A program made the translations under genes and the position numbers. DNA of 64,000 bases from positions 62,001 through 126,000 of the forward strand of contig DATHTE010000079.1 of the NCBI GenBank assembly GCA_035463475.1, in the 5' to 3' direction. The stretch's first letter is position 1, and every line of letters starts with the position of its first letter. The notes beneath the pieces are model-generated. The model was not told where the DNA came from, did not search any database, and worked only from the letters and a program-made list of their open reading frames with translations. The DNA comes from JACPDI01 sp035463475 (GTDB taxonomy: Bacteria > Acidobacteriota > Vicinamibacteria > Vicinamibacterales > 2-12-FULL-66-21). Shown here piece after piece: positions 55,086 to 62,675 of this stretch.

Positions 55086-55769
55086 TTGCAGACCTTGAGA
55101 CGACTTAGCGCCACCCTGGCGGTGCTCGCGGTGGTCGCGTGGCTTTCTCCCGCGGCGAGCGCCCAGATCTACTCCTGGCACGACCCGGAAGGACGCCTGG
55201 TGCTCTCCGATCGGCCGCTTGGGCCCGTGGCGCGCACCTACGCGGTCCGCGAGGCCCGTCGCGTCCGCAGCACGCGCGAGGTCCCGCTCAGGCGCTCCGC
55301 CCTGTTCGACGGCCTCATCCAGCGCCACGCCGCGGACCAGGGGATCCGCGAAGATCTCGTGCGCGCCGTGATCCAGACCGAGTCGGCGTTCAACCCCTAC
55401 GCGCGCTCGCACAAGGGAGCGCTGGGGCTCATGCAGCTGATGCCCGAGACGGCGAACGAGCTCGGCGTCGTCAACCCGTACGATCCCGCGGAGAACATCC
55501 GCGGGGGCGTCACGTACCTCCGGCAACTGCTGGACCGGTACCGGAACAACGAAGAGCTCGCGCTCGCCGCCTACAATGCAGGTCCTCGCGCGGTGGATCG
55601 CTACGGATCGGTTCCGCCCTACCGCGAGACGCGCAACTACGTCGCGCGCATCAAGGGGCGCAGCGGCGGCATCACGCGATCGGTACGCACGAGGATCTAC
55701 CGCACGGTGGAGATCATCGACGGGCGCGAAGTGCCACGGTACTCGAACGTGCGCCCGTCCTCGCAGTAG
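55086..55769 (+). CDS. Lytic transglycosylase (Slt-type) with DUF4124-like N-terminus
   Basis: A 227-residue exported muramidase-like enzyme that cleaves peptidoglycan to anhydro-muropeptides. Signal peptide (LAVLAVVAWLSPAASAQ), a DUF4124-like stretch (IYSWHDPEGRLVLSDRPLG), then the goose-lysozyme-type domain with the catalytic Glu in VIQTESAFNPYARS, GALGLMQLMPETANELGV, NIRGGVTYLRQLLDRY and ALAAYNAGPRAVDRYG. The start is TTG 55086; it gives a complete signal peptide, but no strong ribosome site is present. Confidence 0.9.
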   Translation: MQTLRRLSATLAVLAVVAWLSPAASAQIYSWHDPEGRLVLSDRPLGPVARTYAVREARRVRSTREVPLRRSALFDGLIQRHAADQGIREDLVRAVIQTESAFNPYARSHKGALGLMQLMPETANELGVVNPYDPAENIRGGVTYLRQLLDRYRNNEELALAAYNAGPRAVDRYGSVPPYRETRNYVARIKGRSGGITRSVRTRIYRTVEIIDGREVPRYSNVRPSSQ

Positions 55770-55921
55770 TTTCTCCCGCCCGCCCTCATTGAACGCGCTC
55801 GTTCGCGCGCTCGTCATGCCAAAATCCTGAAGGTGGGAGCGGTAAAGTTGCGAGGAAGCCCTTGGAGGGCCCTAATGTCGAGATCGATTCGCTTCGACCA
55901 GTTTGTATCTGCCGCACAACC

Positions 55922-56296
55922 GTGAGGCTGGACGTCTGGCTCGACGTGGCCTGCCTGTTTCGCACGCGCTCGGAGGCGCAACGTGCCTGCCGCGGCGGCA
56001 AGGTCGAGGTCAACGGCGGGAGCGCAAAGCCGCACCGTGACGTCCGCGAGGGAGACGAGATCCTGATCACGCGGCCGCTGGGGCGACGCCAGCGCGTGCG
56101 GGTCGTGCGGCTCGAGGAGAGGCACGTTCCGAAGGCGGAAGCGCGGACGCTGTACGACGACCTCACCCCGCCGCCGACGCCGGAAGAGATTGAGATGCGA
56201 CGGCTCGCGAGGCTGGCGCGGCCGTTTGTCAGCCCTTCAGGCATGCCGCACCGGCGCGACCGGCGATTGTTGCGCCGCATGCGCGGAAAAGGCTAG
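55922..56296 (+). CDS. S4-domain RNA-binding protein (Hsp15-like)
   Basis: A 124-residue protein with an N-terminal S4 domain (LDVWLDVACLFRTRSEAQRA, GKVEVNGGSAKPHRDVREGD) and a basic C-terminus (MPHRRDRRLLRRMRGKG). This is the layout of Hsp15/YrfH-type proteins, which in E. coli recognise stalled 50S subunits carrying peptidyl-tRNA. GTG 55922 is the likely start since the S4 helix begins there; an in-frame ATG at 55,862 would add twenty unlikely residues. It lies 40 bases before rpsT. Confidence 0.8.
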   Translation: MRLDVWLDVACLFRTRSEAQRACRGGKVEVNGGSAKPHRDVREGDEILITRPLGRRQRVRVVRLEERHVPKAEARTLYDDLTPPPTPEEIEMRRLARLARPFVSPSGMPHRRDRRLLRRMRGKG

Positions 56297-56336
56297 AATT
56301 AGTGGTTTGTAACGCCAGGTTCGAAGGGAACAGTCA

Positions 56337-56585
56337 GTGGCCAACCACAAGTCCGCGCTGAAGGCGCACCGTCAGAACGTCAAGAATCGCGAGGCGAACC
56401 GCCAGCAGCGCAGCCGGCTGCGCACGGCTCTGAAGAACGCGCGCGGCGCCGTCAAGGCCGGCAAGAACGAAGGGCTCGCGGAAACCGTCTCGTTGATCGA
56501 CAAGATGGCCGCCAAGGGCATCATCCACGACAACACGGCCGCCCGCTACAAGTCGCGCCTCGCCAGGCAGGCCGCCAAGGCCTAG
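56337..56585 (+). CDS. rpsT: 30S ribosomal protein S20
   Basis: An 82-residue protein of the small subunit. MANHKSALKAHRQNVKNREA, RTALKNARGAV and the closing IHDNTAARYKSRLARQAAK are the S20 signature. It starts at GTG 56337 behind AAGGGA. Its TAG stop shares a CTAG with the stop of holA on the other strand, so the two genes end on top of each other with no spacer. Confidence 0.97.
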   Translation: MANHKSALKAHRQNVKNREANRQQRSRLRTALKNARGAVKAGKNEGLAETVSLIDKMAAKGIIHDNTAARYKSRLARQAAKA

Positions 56586-57604
56586 GCCCTCCGCGGCTTC
56601 ACCGCCTGGCAGAGCTCCAACACCAGCCGCTCCAGCAGGACCCGGGCATCCCCTGCGGATGACTTGAGATCCAGGTCGGTGCGGAACACCGCCTGGACGG
56701 CCGCGGGAACCTGGTTGTGCCGCAGGCGCGGCAGCTTCTCACGGGCGAACCAGGCGAGCTGCCCCAGCACCAGGACAGGAGCCGCGCCCTCCTCGAGGAC
56801 CAGCGCCAGCTGTCGCAGCGCCACCGCGGCATCGCCGCGCTCCAGCGCGTTCACCATCGCCCAGTGGTCCTGCACGGTTTCGCGGTCGCTCACCACCGCT
56901 TCGACGTCCGCCCGCGTGATCGCCCGCCGCCCCTGCGCGAAGAGCAGCGCGTGGTCGATGTCGGCGCGGAGTCTGGCGATGTCTCCCCCGCTGCGCTGCG
57001 CGAGGAGCTGCGCGGCCGCGGGATCGAACTGCCGGCCCGCCGCCGCAGCCATCTCCCTGACCACGGCGAGCGCCTGCCGCATGACGTCGCCGCCTCGCGA
57101 CGCGTCGCGATCTCCCAGCCCCCAGCACTCCACGACCGTCGCGTTCCTGTAGAGCGCCTTGGCCGCGGGCGATCCCTTGTGCACGTCCGCCGCGATGAAC
57201 ACGACGCTCGCCGTCGGCAGCGGCGCTTTGAGGTATTCGAGCAGGGGCCCCATGGCCCCCTTGTCGTCTCCCTGCGCCTCGACCTCGGCCGCCTCGTCGT
57301 CCACGTCGGGCACGCCTCGCTTCGGCTTCAGCCACGTCTCGGCGCGGAGCACGACGACGACGCGGCGCGCGGCCATCATGGGGAGGATCCGCGCAGCCTC
57401 CACGACCGCCGCGGGGGTGACCCCCTTGTCCGAGGCATAAATCCGTTCGTAGTTGAACGCGCGAAGATCGTCTTCCAGGGTGTCGGCAATGGCGTTCACG
57501 AGCGCGGTCGCGAGCCGGTCGTCGTCGCCAACGAGAAGGTAGACCGGCTGCAGCCGTCCCGCGGCGGCGTCGGCTCGAAGGGTCTCGGGGTTGGCGACCG
57601 GCAC
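56582..57604 (-). CDS. holA: DNA polymerase III delta subunit
   Basis: A 340-residue clamp-loader subunit that opens the sliding clamp. It has LQPVYLLVGDDDRLATALVN, FNYERIYASD, ARRVVVVLRAETWL, VVFIAADVHKGSPAAKALYR, RSGGDIARLRADIDHALLFA and ITRADVEAVVSDR, the order seen in HolA/YqeN. The Walker-A-like region is degenerate, as normal for delta. It starts at GTG 57604, three bases after the lptE stop, so lptE-holA is one transcript. Confidence 0.93.
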   Translation of the reverse strand: MPVANPETLRADAAAGRLQPVYLLVGDDDRLATALVNAIADTLEDDLRAFNYERIYASDKGVTPAAVVEAARILPMMAARRVVVVLRAETWLKPKRGVPDVDDEAAEVEAQGDDKGAMGPLLEYLKAPLPTASVVFIAADVHKGSPAAKALYRNATVVECWGLGDRDASRGGDVMRQALAVVREMAAAAGRQFDPAAAQLLAQRSGGDIARLRADIDHALLFAQGRRAITRADVEAVVSDRETVQDHWAMVNALERGDAAVALRQLALVLEEGAAPVLVLGQLAWFAREKLPRLRHNQVPAAVQAVFRTDLDLKSSAGDARVLLERLVLELCQAVKPRRA

Positions 57605-57607
57605 CGG

Positions 57608-58168
57608 CTAGAACGCTTCCAGGATGGCGCTGACCGCGGCGCGAGCGAAGTTCTGCGCGATGCGATCCAGCGCGTTCGTCTCCTGGCCGAAGAAGGCGTT
57701 CGCGTCGGACGCCGCGGTGACATTGGTGACTTCGTATTCCTCGCGGAACTGCCACGCGGGGTTCGCCCAGAGCACCTTATCCGCCTTCACGTCCCGGAAC
57801 TCCAGCCGTGTCGTCACGGTGATCGAATAGCGCGTGGCCAGCTGCTGGTCGTTGAAGGCCGACGGCACCAGGGTGATTGACGTGATCTCCCCTGTAAGCA
57901 CGGCATCGGCGCCGGCCGTCTCCGGGATGACGCGATAGCGGCCGCGGCCAATGAACTCGGACCGAACGCGCTCGGTCAGGCGCCGCTCGATGTCGAAGAT
58001 CTGCGTGGAGTTGATGAAGAGCGGCACGCCGATCGTGCGGATCGACTCGGGGAGGAACGATCCTCGTCCGGCGAGCGTATACCCGCAGCCGCTCGACGAC
58101 GCCACGACTATCGCGATCGCTGCCAGCGCCACCAGCCGGTGCGCGCTGCACCCGCCGCGACGCCCCAT
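57608..58168 (-). CDS. lptE: LPS-assembly lipoprotein LptE
   Basis: A 186-residue outer-membrane lipoprotein that plugs the LptD barrel during lipopolysaccharide export. The lipobox is in ASSSGCGYTLAGRG, followed by the LptE pattern SIRTIGVPLFINSTQIFDIE, RRLTERVRSEFIGRGRYRVI and ADAVLTGEITSITLVPSAFN. Presence of LptE shows a diderm cell with LPS. The ATG at 58168 is immediately preceded by the TTCAGGG heptamer array, whose AGGG may act as the ribosome site. Confidence 0.9.
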   Translation of the reverse strand: MGRRGGCSAHRLVALAAIAIVVASSSGCGYTLAGRGSFLPESIRTIGVPLFINSTQIFDIERRLTERVRSEFIGRGRYRVIPETAGADAVLTGEITSITLVPSAFNDQQLATRYSITVTTRLEFRDVKADKVLWANPAWQFREEYEVTNVTAASDANAFFGQETNALDRIAQNFARAAVSAILEAF

Positions 58169-58228
58169 CCCTGAACCCTGAACCCTGAACCCTGGGTTCT
58201 GAAGCCTGACGCCTGACGCCTGAAGCCT
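58169..58228. repeat. TTCAGGG/CCCTGAA heptamer array between leuS and lptE
   Basis: On the plus strand the spacer reads three CCCTGAA units, then CCCTGGG and TTCTGAA, then GCCTGAC twice and GCCTGAAG, all on a 7-base period. It fills essentially the whole 60-base gap between the leuS stop and the lptE start. Confidence 0.8.
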
Positions 58229-58230
58229 CT

Positions 58231-60762
58231 TCATGCCACCACCACCGACACCAGCCTGCCACCGCCCGCGACGACGACCTTCCTGACCTGCTTTCCGGCC
58301 GTATGCGCCTTCACCTGTGGGTCCGCGAGCGCGCGCTCCCGGAGGTCGTCCTCGCTGGCGTCGGCTGGAACGGTGATCCGCGCGCGCACCTTGCCGTTCA
58401 CCTGGACCGGCACCACGACCTCCTCCGCCTTTGCGACCGCTGGATCGAAGGCGGGCCACCCGGCCGCCTCGATGCCTCCGAGGTGACCGAGCCGCTCCCA
58501 CAACTCCTCGGCCATGTGCGGCGCGAACGGCGCAAGCATGCGCACGAGCGCCTCCACCGCCTCTTTCAGCACCGTAATGGTCTCGCGGCGCTCGACGCGG
58601 CCGCTCGCGGCCGCCCCGTCGGCTCTGCGGCCCAGGAGGCAACGCTCCTCGGCGTCGCAGAACGCGTACAGCTCGTTGACGAGCTCCATCATCGCGGAGA
58701 TGGCGGTGTTCAAGTGCACGCGCGGATCGAGATCGTGCGTCACGCGCCGGATCGTGTCGTGCGTCTTGCGCCGGAGGGCGCGCTCCGCGGCATCGAGCGT
58801 CATGCCGTCCGCCGGGGGGACGCCTTCTCCGCCGACGGTATCGGCCACCTGGTCGATCAGCCGCCAGACGCGCGCCAGGAAACGGAAGCTGCCCTCGAGC
58901 CCGGCGTCCGTCCACTCGATCTCCTTCTCGGGCGGCGCGACGAACATGATGTAGGTGCGGAGCGAATCCGCGCCGTACTTCCGGATCATGTCGTCGGGGT
59001 CGACGGTGTTCCCCTTGGACTTCGACATGACCTGGCCATCCTTCAGCACCATGCCCTGCGTCAGCAGGCGCGTGAAGGGCTCGTCGATGTCCACCATCCC
59101 GAGGTCGCGGAACACGCGCGTGAAGAACCGCGAGTAGATCAGGTGCAGGATGGCGTGCTCCACGCCCCCGCTGTAGAAGTCCACCGGCCCCCAGTACCTG
59201 ACCGTGGCCGGATCGAAGGGCCGCTGCTCGTCGTGGGGATCGCAGAACCGGAAGAAGTACCAGGACGAGTCAACGAACGTGTCCATCGTGTCCGTTTCGC
59301 GCCGGGCGGGGCCGCCGCACTTCGGGCACGTGGTGTTGACGAACTCCGGAGTCTGGGCGAGCGGCGAATCGCCGCGCCCGCTGAACTCGGTGAAGTGCGG
59401 CAGCACGACGGGAAGCTGCGCGTCCGGCACGGGCACCGTGCCGTCCCTGTCGCAGTAGATCATCGGGATCGGCGTGCCCCAGTAGCGTTGCCGCGAGATG
59501 CCCCAGTCCTTCAGCCGGTACTGGATGTTGGCTTCGCCGACGCCCCGCTTCCGGGCCTCGGCAGTGAGCGCCCGGCGCGCGGCATCCGAGTCCAGGCCAT
59601 CGTACTCAGCCGAGTTCACGAGCAGTCCGTCATCGGCGGCGGCCTGGGAGAGTTCCCCGGCGGCGGGCGGCGAGCCGTCGTGGGGCCGTATCACGACGCG
59701 GATCGGAAGGCCGTACTTGCGCGCGAACTCGAAGTCGCGCTGGTCGTGCGCAGGAACGCCCATGACGGCGCCGGTGCCGTACTCGCCGAGCACGAAGTTG
59801 GCGATCCAGACCGGGACCGCCTCGCGCGTGAACGGGTTGATCGCGGTGCGGCCGGTGTCGAAGCCCTCCTTCTCGATCTCGCCCGTCACACGGGCCGTGT
59901 GGTCGAGCGCGCGGAAGCTCGCTGCGCGCTCGCGCAGGCCGGGATTCCCGCGGCTCCACTCGGCGACCAGATCGTGCTCGGGCGCCAGCAGCACGAAGGT
60001 GGCGCCGAAGATCGTGTCGATGCGCGTCGTGAACACCTCGATCGCGCCCCCTTCGGGCAGCGCGAACTCCAGGCGCGCCCCCTCGGACCGGCCGATCCAG
60101 TTGCGCTGCATGACGAGCACCTTCTCCGGCCAGCCTCCCAGCCGGAAGGTGGCGTCGAGCAGCTCGTCGGCATACTCGGTGATTCGGAAGAACCACTGTT
60201 CGAGTTCGCGCGTGGTCACGGGTGTGCCGCAGCGCCAGCAGCCCCCGTCCACGACCTGCTCGTTGGCGAGCACCGTCCCGCAGCTCGGACACCAGTTCAC
60301 CGAGGCGCGCTTCCGGTACGCCAGGCCGCGCTCGAACATCCGCGTGAAGAGCCACTGGTTCCACCGGTAGTACTCCGGCGTGCAGGTCGCGATCTCGCGG
60401 CTCCAGTCGTAGCTGATCCCCAGCCGCTGGAGCTGCCCCTTCATGTGCGCGATGTTGTCGAGCGTCCACCGCTCGGGATGGGTGCCGCTTTTGATCGCGG
60501 CGTTTTCCGCGGGAAGCCCGAACGCGTCCCAGCCGAACGGGTGCAGCACGTTGAAACCCCGCATCCGCTTCATCCGCGCGACGACGTCCCCGATGATGTA
60601 GTTCTTGACGTGGCCCACGTGCGCGTGCCCCGACGGGTACGCGAACATCTCGAGGCAGTAGAACTTCGGCTTCGAAGGGTCCTCGGCAACCTGGAAGGTC
60701 GCGGCCCTGTCCCACCGCTCCTGCCACTTCTTTTCGATCGTCCGGGGTTTGTAGTCTGCCAA
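58231..60762 (-). CDS. leuS: Leucyl-tRNA synthetase
   Basis: An 843-residue class-I synthetase that charges tRNA-Leu. It has the HIGH region (YPSGHAHVGHVKNYIIGDVV), zinc module (WCPSCGTVLANEQV, CWRCG), CP1 editing domain (VFTTRIDTIFGATFVLLAPE, GVPAHDQRDFEFARKYG), KMSKS loop (VMSKSKGNTVDPDDMI) and anticodon-binding and C-terminal domains (VPVQVNGKVRARITVPADAS). Bacterial-type length. The start is TTG 60762, with AGGAACG upstream. Confidence 0.97.
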   Translation of the reverse strand: MADYKPRTIEKKWQERWDRAATFQVAEDPSKPKFYCLEMFAYPSGHAHVGHVKNYIIGDVVARMKRMRGFNVLHPFGWDAFGLPAENAAIKSGTHPERWTLDNIAHMKGQLQRLGISYDWSREIATCTPEYYRWNQWLFTRMFERGLAYRKRASVNWCPSCGTVLANEQVVDGGCWRCGTPVTTRELEQWFFRITEYADELLDATFRLGGWPEKVLVMQRNWIGRSEGARLEFALPEGGAIEVFTTRIDTIFGATFVLLAPEHDLVAEWSRGNPGLRERAASFRALDHTARVTGEIEKEGFDTGRTAINPFTREAVPVWIANFVLGEYGTGAVMGVPAHDQRDFEFARKYGLPIRVVIRPHDGSPPAAGELSQAAADDGLLVNSAEYDGLDSDAARRALTAEARKRGVGEANIQYRLKDWGISRQRYWGTPIPMIYCDRDGTVPVPDAQLPVVLPHFTEFSGRGDSPLAQTPEFVNTTCPKCGGPARRETDTMDTFVDSSWYFFRFCDPHDEQRPFDPATVRYWGPVDFYSGGVEHAILHLIYSRFFTRVFRDLGMVDIDEPFTRLLTQGMVLKDGQVMSKSKGNTVDPDDMIRKYGADSLRTYIMFVAPPEKEIEWTDAGLEGSFRFLARVWRLIDQVADTVGGEGVPPADGMTLDAAERALRRKTHDTIRRVTHDLDPRVHLNTAISAMMELVNELYAFCDAEERCLLGRRADGAAASGRVERRETITVLKEAVEALVRMLAPFAPHMAEELWERLGHLGGIEAAGWPAFDPAVAKAEEVVVPVQVNGKVRARITVPADASEDDLRERALADPQVKAHTAGKQVRKVVVAGGGRLVSVVVA

Positions 60763-60813
60763 CGGAACGTTCCTGGGAGCGCAGGCTCGCGGAGTCGAAC
60801 GGCTATCGTGGGC

Positions 60814-60833
60814 CCCTGAACCCTGAATCCTGT
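60814..60833. repeat. CCCTGAA heptamers upstream of leuS
   Basis: Two to three units (CCCTGAA, CCCTGAA with one T variant, TCCTGTA) lie between the HDAC-like gene stop and the leuS start. Same family as the array at 58,169. Confidence 0.6.
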
Positions 60834-60835
60834 AA

Positions 60836-61861
60836 CTATATCCCAGGCCAGTACGGCTTCTGCGCGGCGCGCACGGCAGCGAGCGCCGCGCGGGCGCGTT
60901 CGTCGCCGCCGGAGGGCGTGAACGTCACGGCCGCACCGTTCCGGCCGAGTTCGTCGAGCGTCGCCTCCAGGCACGCCGCGAGCGACTGCAGGTGGTAGCC
61001 CCCCTCGGTCACGGCGGCGATTCGCCCACCGCACGCGCGCAGCGCCGCGACGCGCAGGCGACCGACGATCGCCGCGTACCCTTCGGTGGTCATGCGCATG
61101 CCGGCAAGCGGGTCTCGCTCGTGCGCGTCGTAGCCTGCGGACACGAGCAGCAGGTCCGGCGCGTATCGCTCGATCGCGGGCCCGATCACGTCGTCGTACA
61201 CATGCCAGTAATCGGCGTCGGTCGCGCCCACCTCGAGCGGCACGTTCAGCGTGTAACCCGCGCCATCGCCGTGCCCGACCTCGCCCGCCGATCCTGTGCC
61301 CGGATAGAACGGGAACTGATGCGTCGACACGTACAGCACGCGCGGGTCGTCGTAGAACATCCACTGCGTGCCGTTGCCGTGGTGAACGTCGATGTCCACG
61401 ATCGCGACGCGCGACGCGCCACGGCTCAGGGCGTCGGCGGCCGCCACCGCCGCGTTGTTGTAGAGACAGAATCCCATCGCGCGATCGCGCTCCGCGTGGT
61501 GCCCGGGCGGGCGCACGAGGGCGACCGCCGGGCCGCGCCCGTCCTGCGCGTGGCGCGCCGCTTCGATCGTCGCACCCGCGGCGAGCAGCGCCACCTCGTG
61601 AGACTCCGGGGACGTGAAGGTGTCCGGGTCGAGAGCGGAGGCGGACCCGTGCGTGGCGGCGATGCGATCCAGGTAGGCTTCGTCGTGCACGCGCGCCAGT
61701 TCCTCGCGCGTGGCAGGACGCGGCGCCGCCACCTGTCCTCCCCGCTCGCGCCACCGCAACGCGACGGCGTCCATCACCTCCGCGCGCGCGGGCCGCTCCG
61801 GGTGCCCGGGCGGCGTCGTGTGCTCTGCGAAGCGCTCGGACGCGATCACGAGAACTGACAT
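60836..61861 (-). CDS. Histone deacetylase family (acetylpolyamine/acetoin-utilisation type) hydrolase
   Basis: A 341-residue zinc amidohydrolase of the HDAC/AcuC/APAH family, which in bacteria removes acetyl groups from polyamines, proteins or other amines. It has HTTPPGHPERPAR, RPPGHHAERDRAMGFCLYNN with the His pair, the metal Asp/His motif VDIDVHHGNGTQWMFYDD, FPFYPGTGSAGE, LLVSAGYDAHERDPL with the third metal Asp, and VTEGGYHLQSL. All catalytic residues appear intact. The cellular substrate is unknown. Confidence 0.92.
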   Translation of the reverse strand: MSVLVIASERFAEHTTPPGHPERPARAEVMDAVALRWRERGGQVAAPRPATREELARVHDEAYLDRIAATHGSASALDPDTFTSPESHEVALLAAGATIEAARHAQDGRGPAVALVRPPGHHAERDRAMGFCLYNNAAVAAADALSRGASRVAIVDIDVHHGNGTQWMFYDDPRVLYVSTHQFPFYPGTGSAGEVGHGDGAGYTLNVPLEVGATDADYWHVYDDVIGPAIERYAPDLLLVSAGYDAHERDPLAGMRMTTEGYAAIVGRLRVAALRACGGRIAAVTEGGYHLQSLAACLEATLDELGRNGAAVTFTPSGGDERARAALAAVRAAQKPYWPGI

Positions 61862-61949
61862 ACCCTGAACCCTGCCCGCCTCCGCCAAGGCTACGGCGGG
61901 TCCGCCGCAGCGCTCCGCGCGAAGGCGGAAACCCTGAAGCCTGAACCCT
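61862..61949. repeat. CCCTGAA heptamers split by a GC-rich hairpin
   Basis: Heptamers lie at 61,862-61,875 (two CCCTGAA-type units) and 61,931-61,949 (CCCTGAA, GCCTGAA, CCCTA). Between them is a GC-rich stretch (61,876-61,928) whose ends CCGCCTCCGC and GCGAAGGCGG pair over ten bases with one mismatch. It looks like a small hairpin element inserted into a heptamer array. The right end includes the acyltransferase stop codon. Confidence 0.6.
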
Positions 61950-62634
61950 ATGCCGTGCGCAGCAGCTCCAGCGCGCGGCGCTCGAGCGCGAACAACTCGT
62001 TTTGCAACGCCACGCGGTTGTGCTCGATTGTGGGCGCGTCCGGTTCGCGCGGCACCTCGATCGCCGGGCCGATGACGAGCGCCATCTTGCTGAACGGGCG
62101 TGGCACCTGCGTGTGATCCCAGCTCCGAGCGGTCCAATGCCGTGCCGCTTCGATGTGAAACGGCAGCAGCGGGCTGCCGGTCGCTCCGGCGAGCCACACG
62201 GCGCCGGCCTGCGCATGTTTCGCGGGCCCGCGCGGCCCGTCGAGCGTGAAACCGGCGGGCTTGCCAGCCATCACGTCGCGGCGGAGCTGCAACAGCGCCT
62301 TCTGTCCGCCGCGCGTCGTCGACCCGCGCGCGGTGCCGTAGCCGAACCGCTCGATGATCCGCGCGATCCACTCCCCGTCGAAGTTCTCGCTTGTGATCAC
62401 GACGATGCCGCGGCCGCGGAAGTACCAGGTGGCTGGAAGGATGCGGCCGTGCCAGAACGCGAGAATCGGCGGCCGGCCGGTTCGCTCCACCGCCTCCAGG
62501 TGCTCGCGCCCCTCGACGCGCCAGCGTAGCGTGTGCCCGAGCAAGGCAATTATGGGGTACCCCAGCGTGGCGATCAGGCCCGCCTTGAACCGCTGTGCGC
62601 CGGAAAGCCAGACGGTCACGCCGGTTGCGGTCAC
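61948..62634 (-). CDS. Lysophospholipid acyltransferase-like protein (DUF374)
   Basis: A 228-residue membrane-associated protein of the DUF374 group related to LpxL-type acyltransferases, which attach acyl chains to lipid A or a related sugar lipid. An N-terminal hydrophobic helix (LIATLGYPIIALLGHTL) precedes ILAFWHGRILPATWYF (the HxxxxD-like block with His), VVITSENFDGEWIARIIERF, TRGGQKALLQLRRDV and FTLDGPRGPAKHAQAGAVWL. GTG 62634 behind GGAGG is the likely start. With lptE nearby it suggests a small envelope-lipid cluster. Confidence 0.82.
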   Translation of the reverse strand: MTATGVTVWLSGAQRFKAGLIATLGYPIIALLGHTLRWRVEGREHLEAVERTGRPPILAFWHGRILPATWYFRGRGIVVITSENFDGEWIARIIERFGYGTARGSTTRGGQKALLQLRRDVMAGKPAGFTLDGPRGPAKHAQAGAVWLAGATGSPLLPFHIEAARHWTARSWDHTQVPRPFSKMALVIGPAIEVPREPDAPTIEHNRVALQNELFALERRALELLRTA

Positions 62635-62675
62635 CCGTTCCTCCGCTGCTGGTGAAGCCGGGCTGTCCCCCTTCT

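Noticed and set aside
58169..58228. Telomere-like sequence indicating a linear chromosome end or eukaryotic contamination
   Set aside because: The array is short, degenerate, and sits between bacterial genes with bacterial spacing, and the same unit recurs in three other spacers.
58303..60819. An 838-codon open frame on the plus strand opposite leuS
   Set aside because: leuS on the minus strand has every synthetase motif in order. The opposite frame is rich in Arg, Ala, Val and His and has no recognisable domain, as expected for antisense of GC-rich coding DNA.
62650..62675. Another copy of the GGGGACAG repeat near the acyltransferase/Fe-S junction
   Set aside because: Only about eight bases (GGGGGACAG) match, and the inverted partner is missing. 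This is not enough to separate it from chance.
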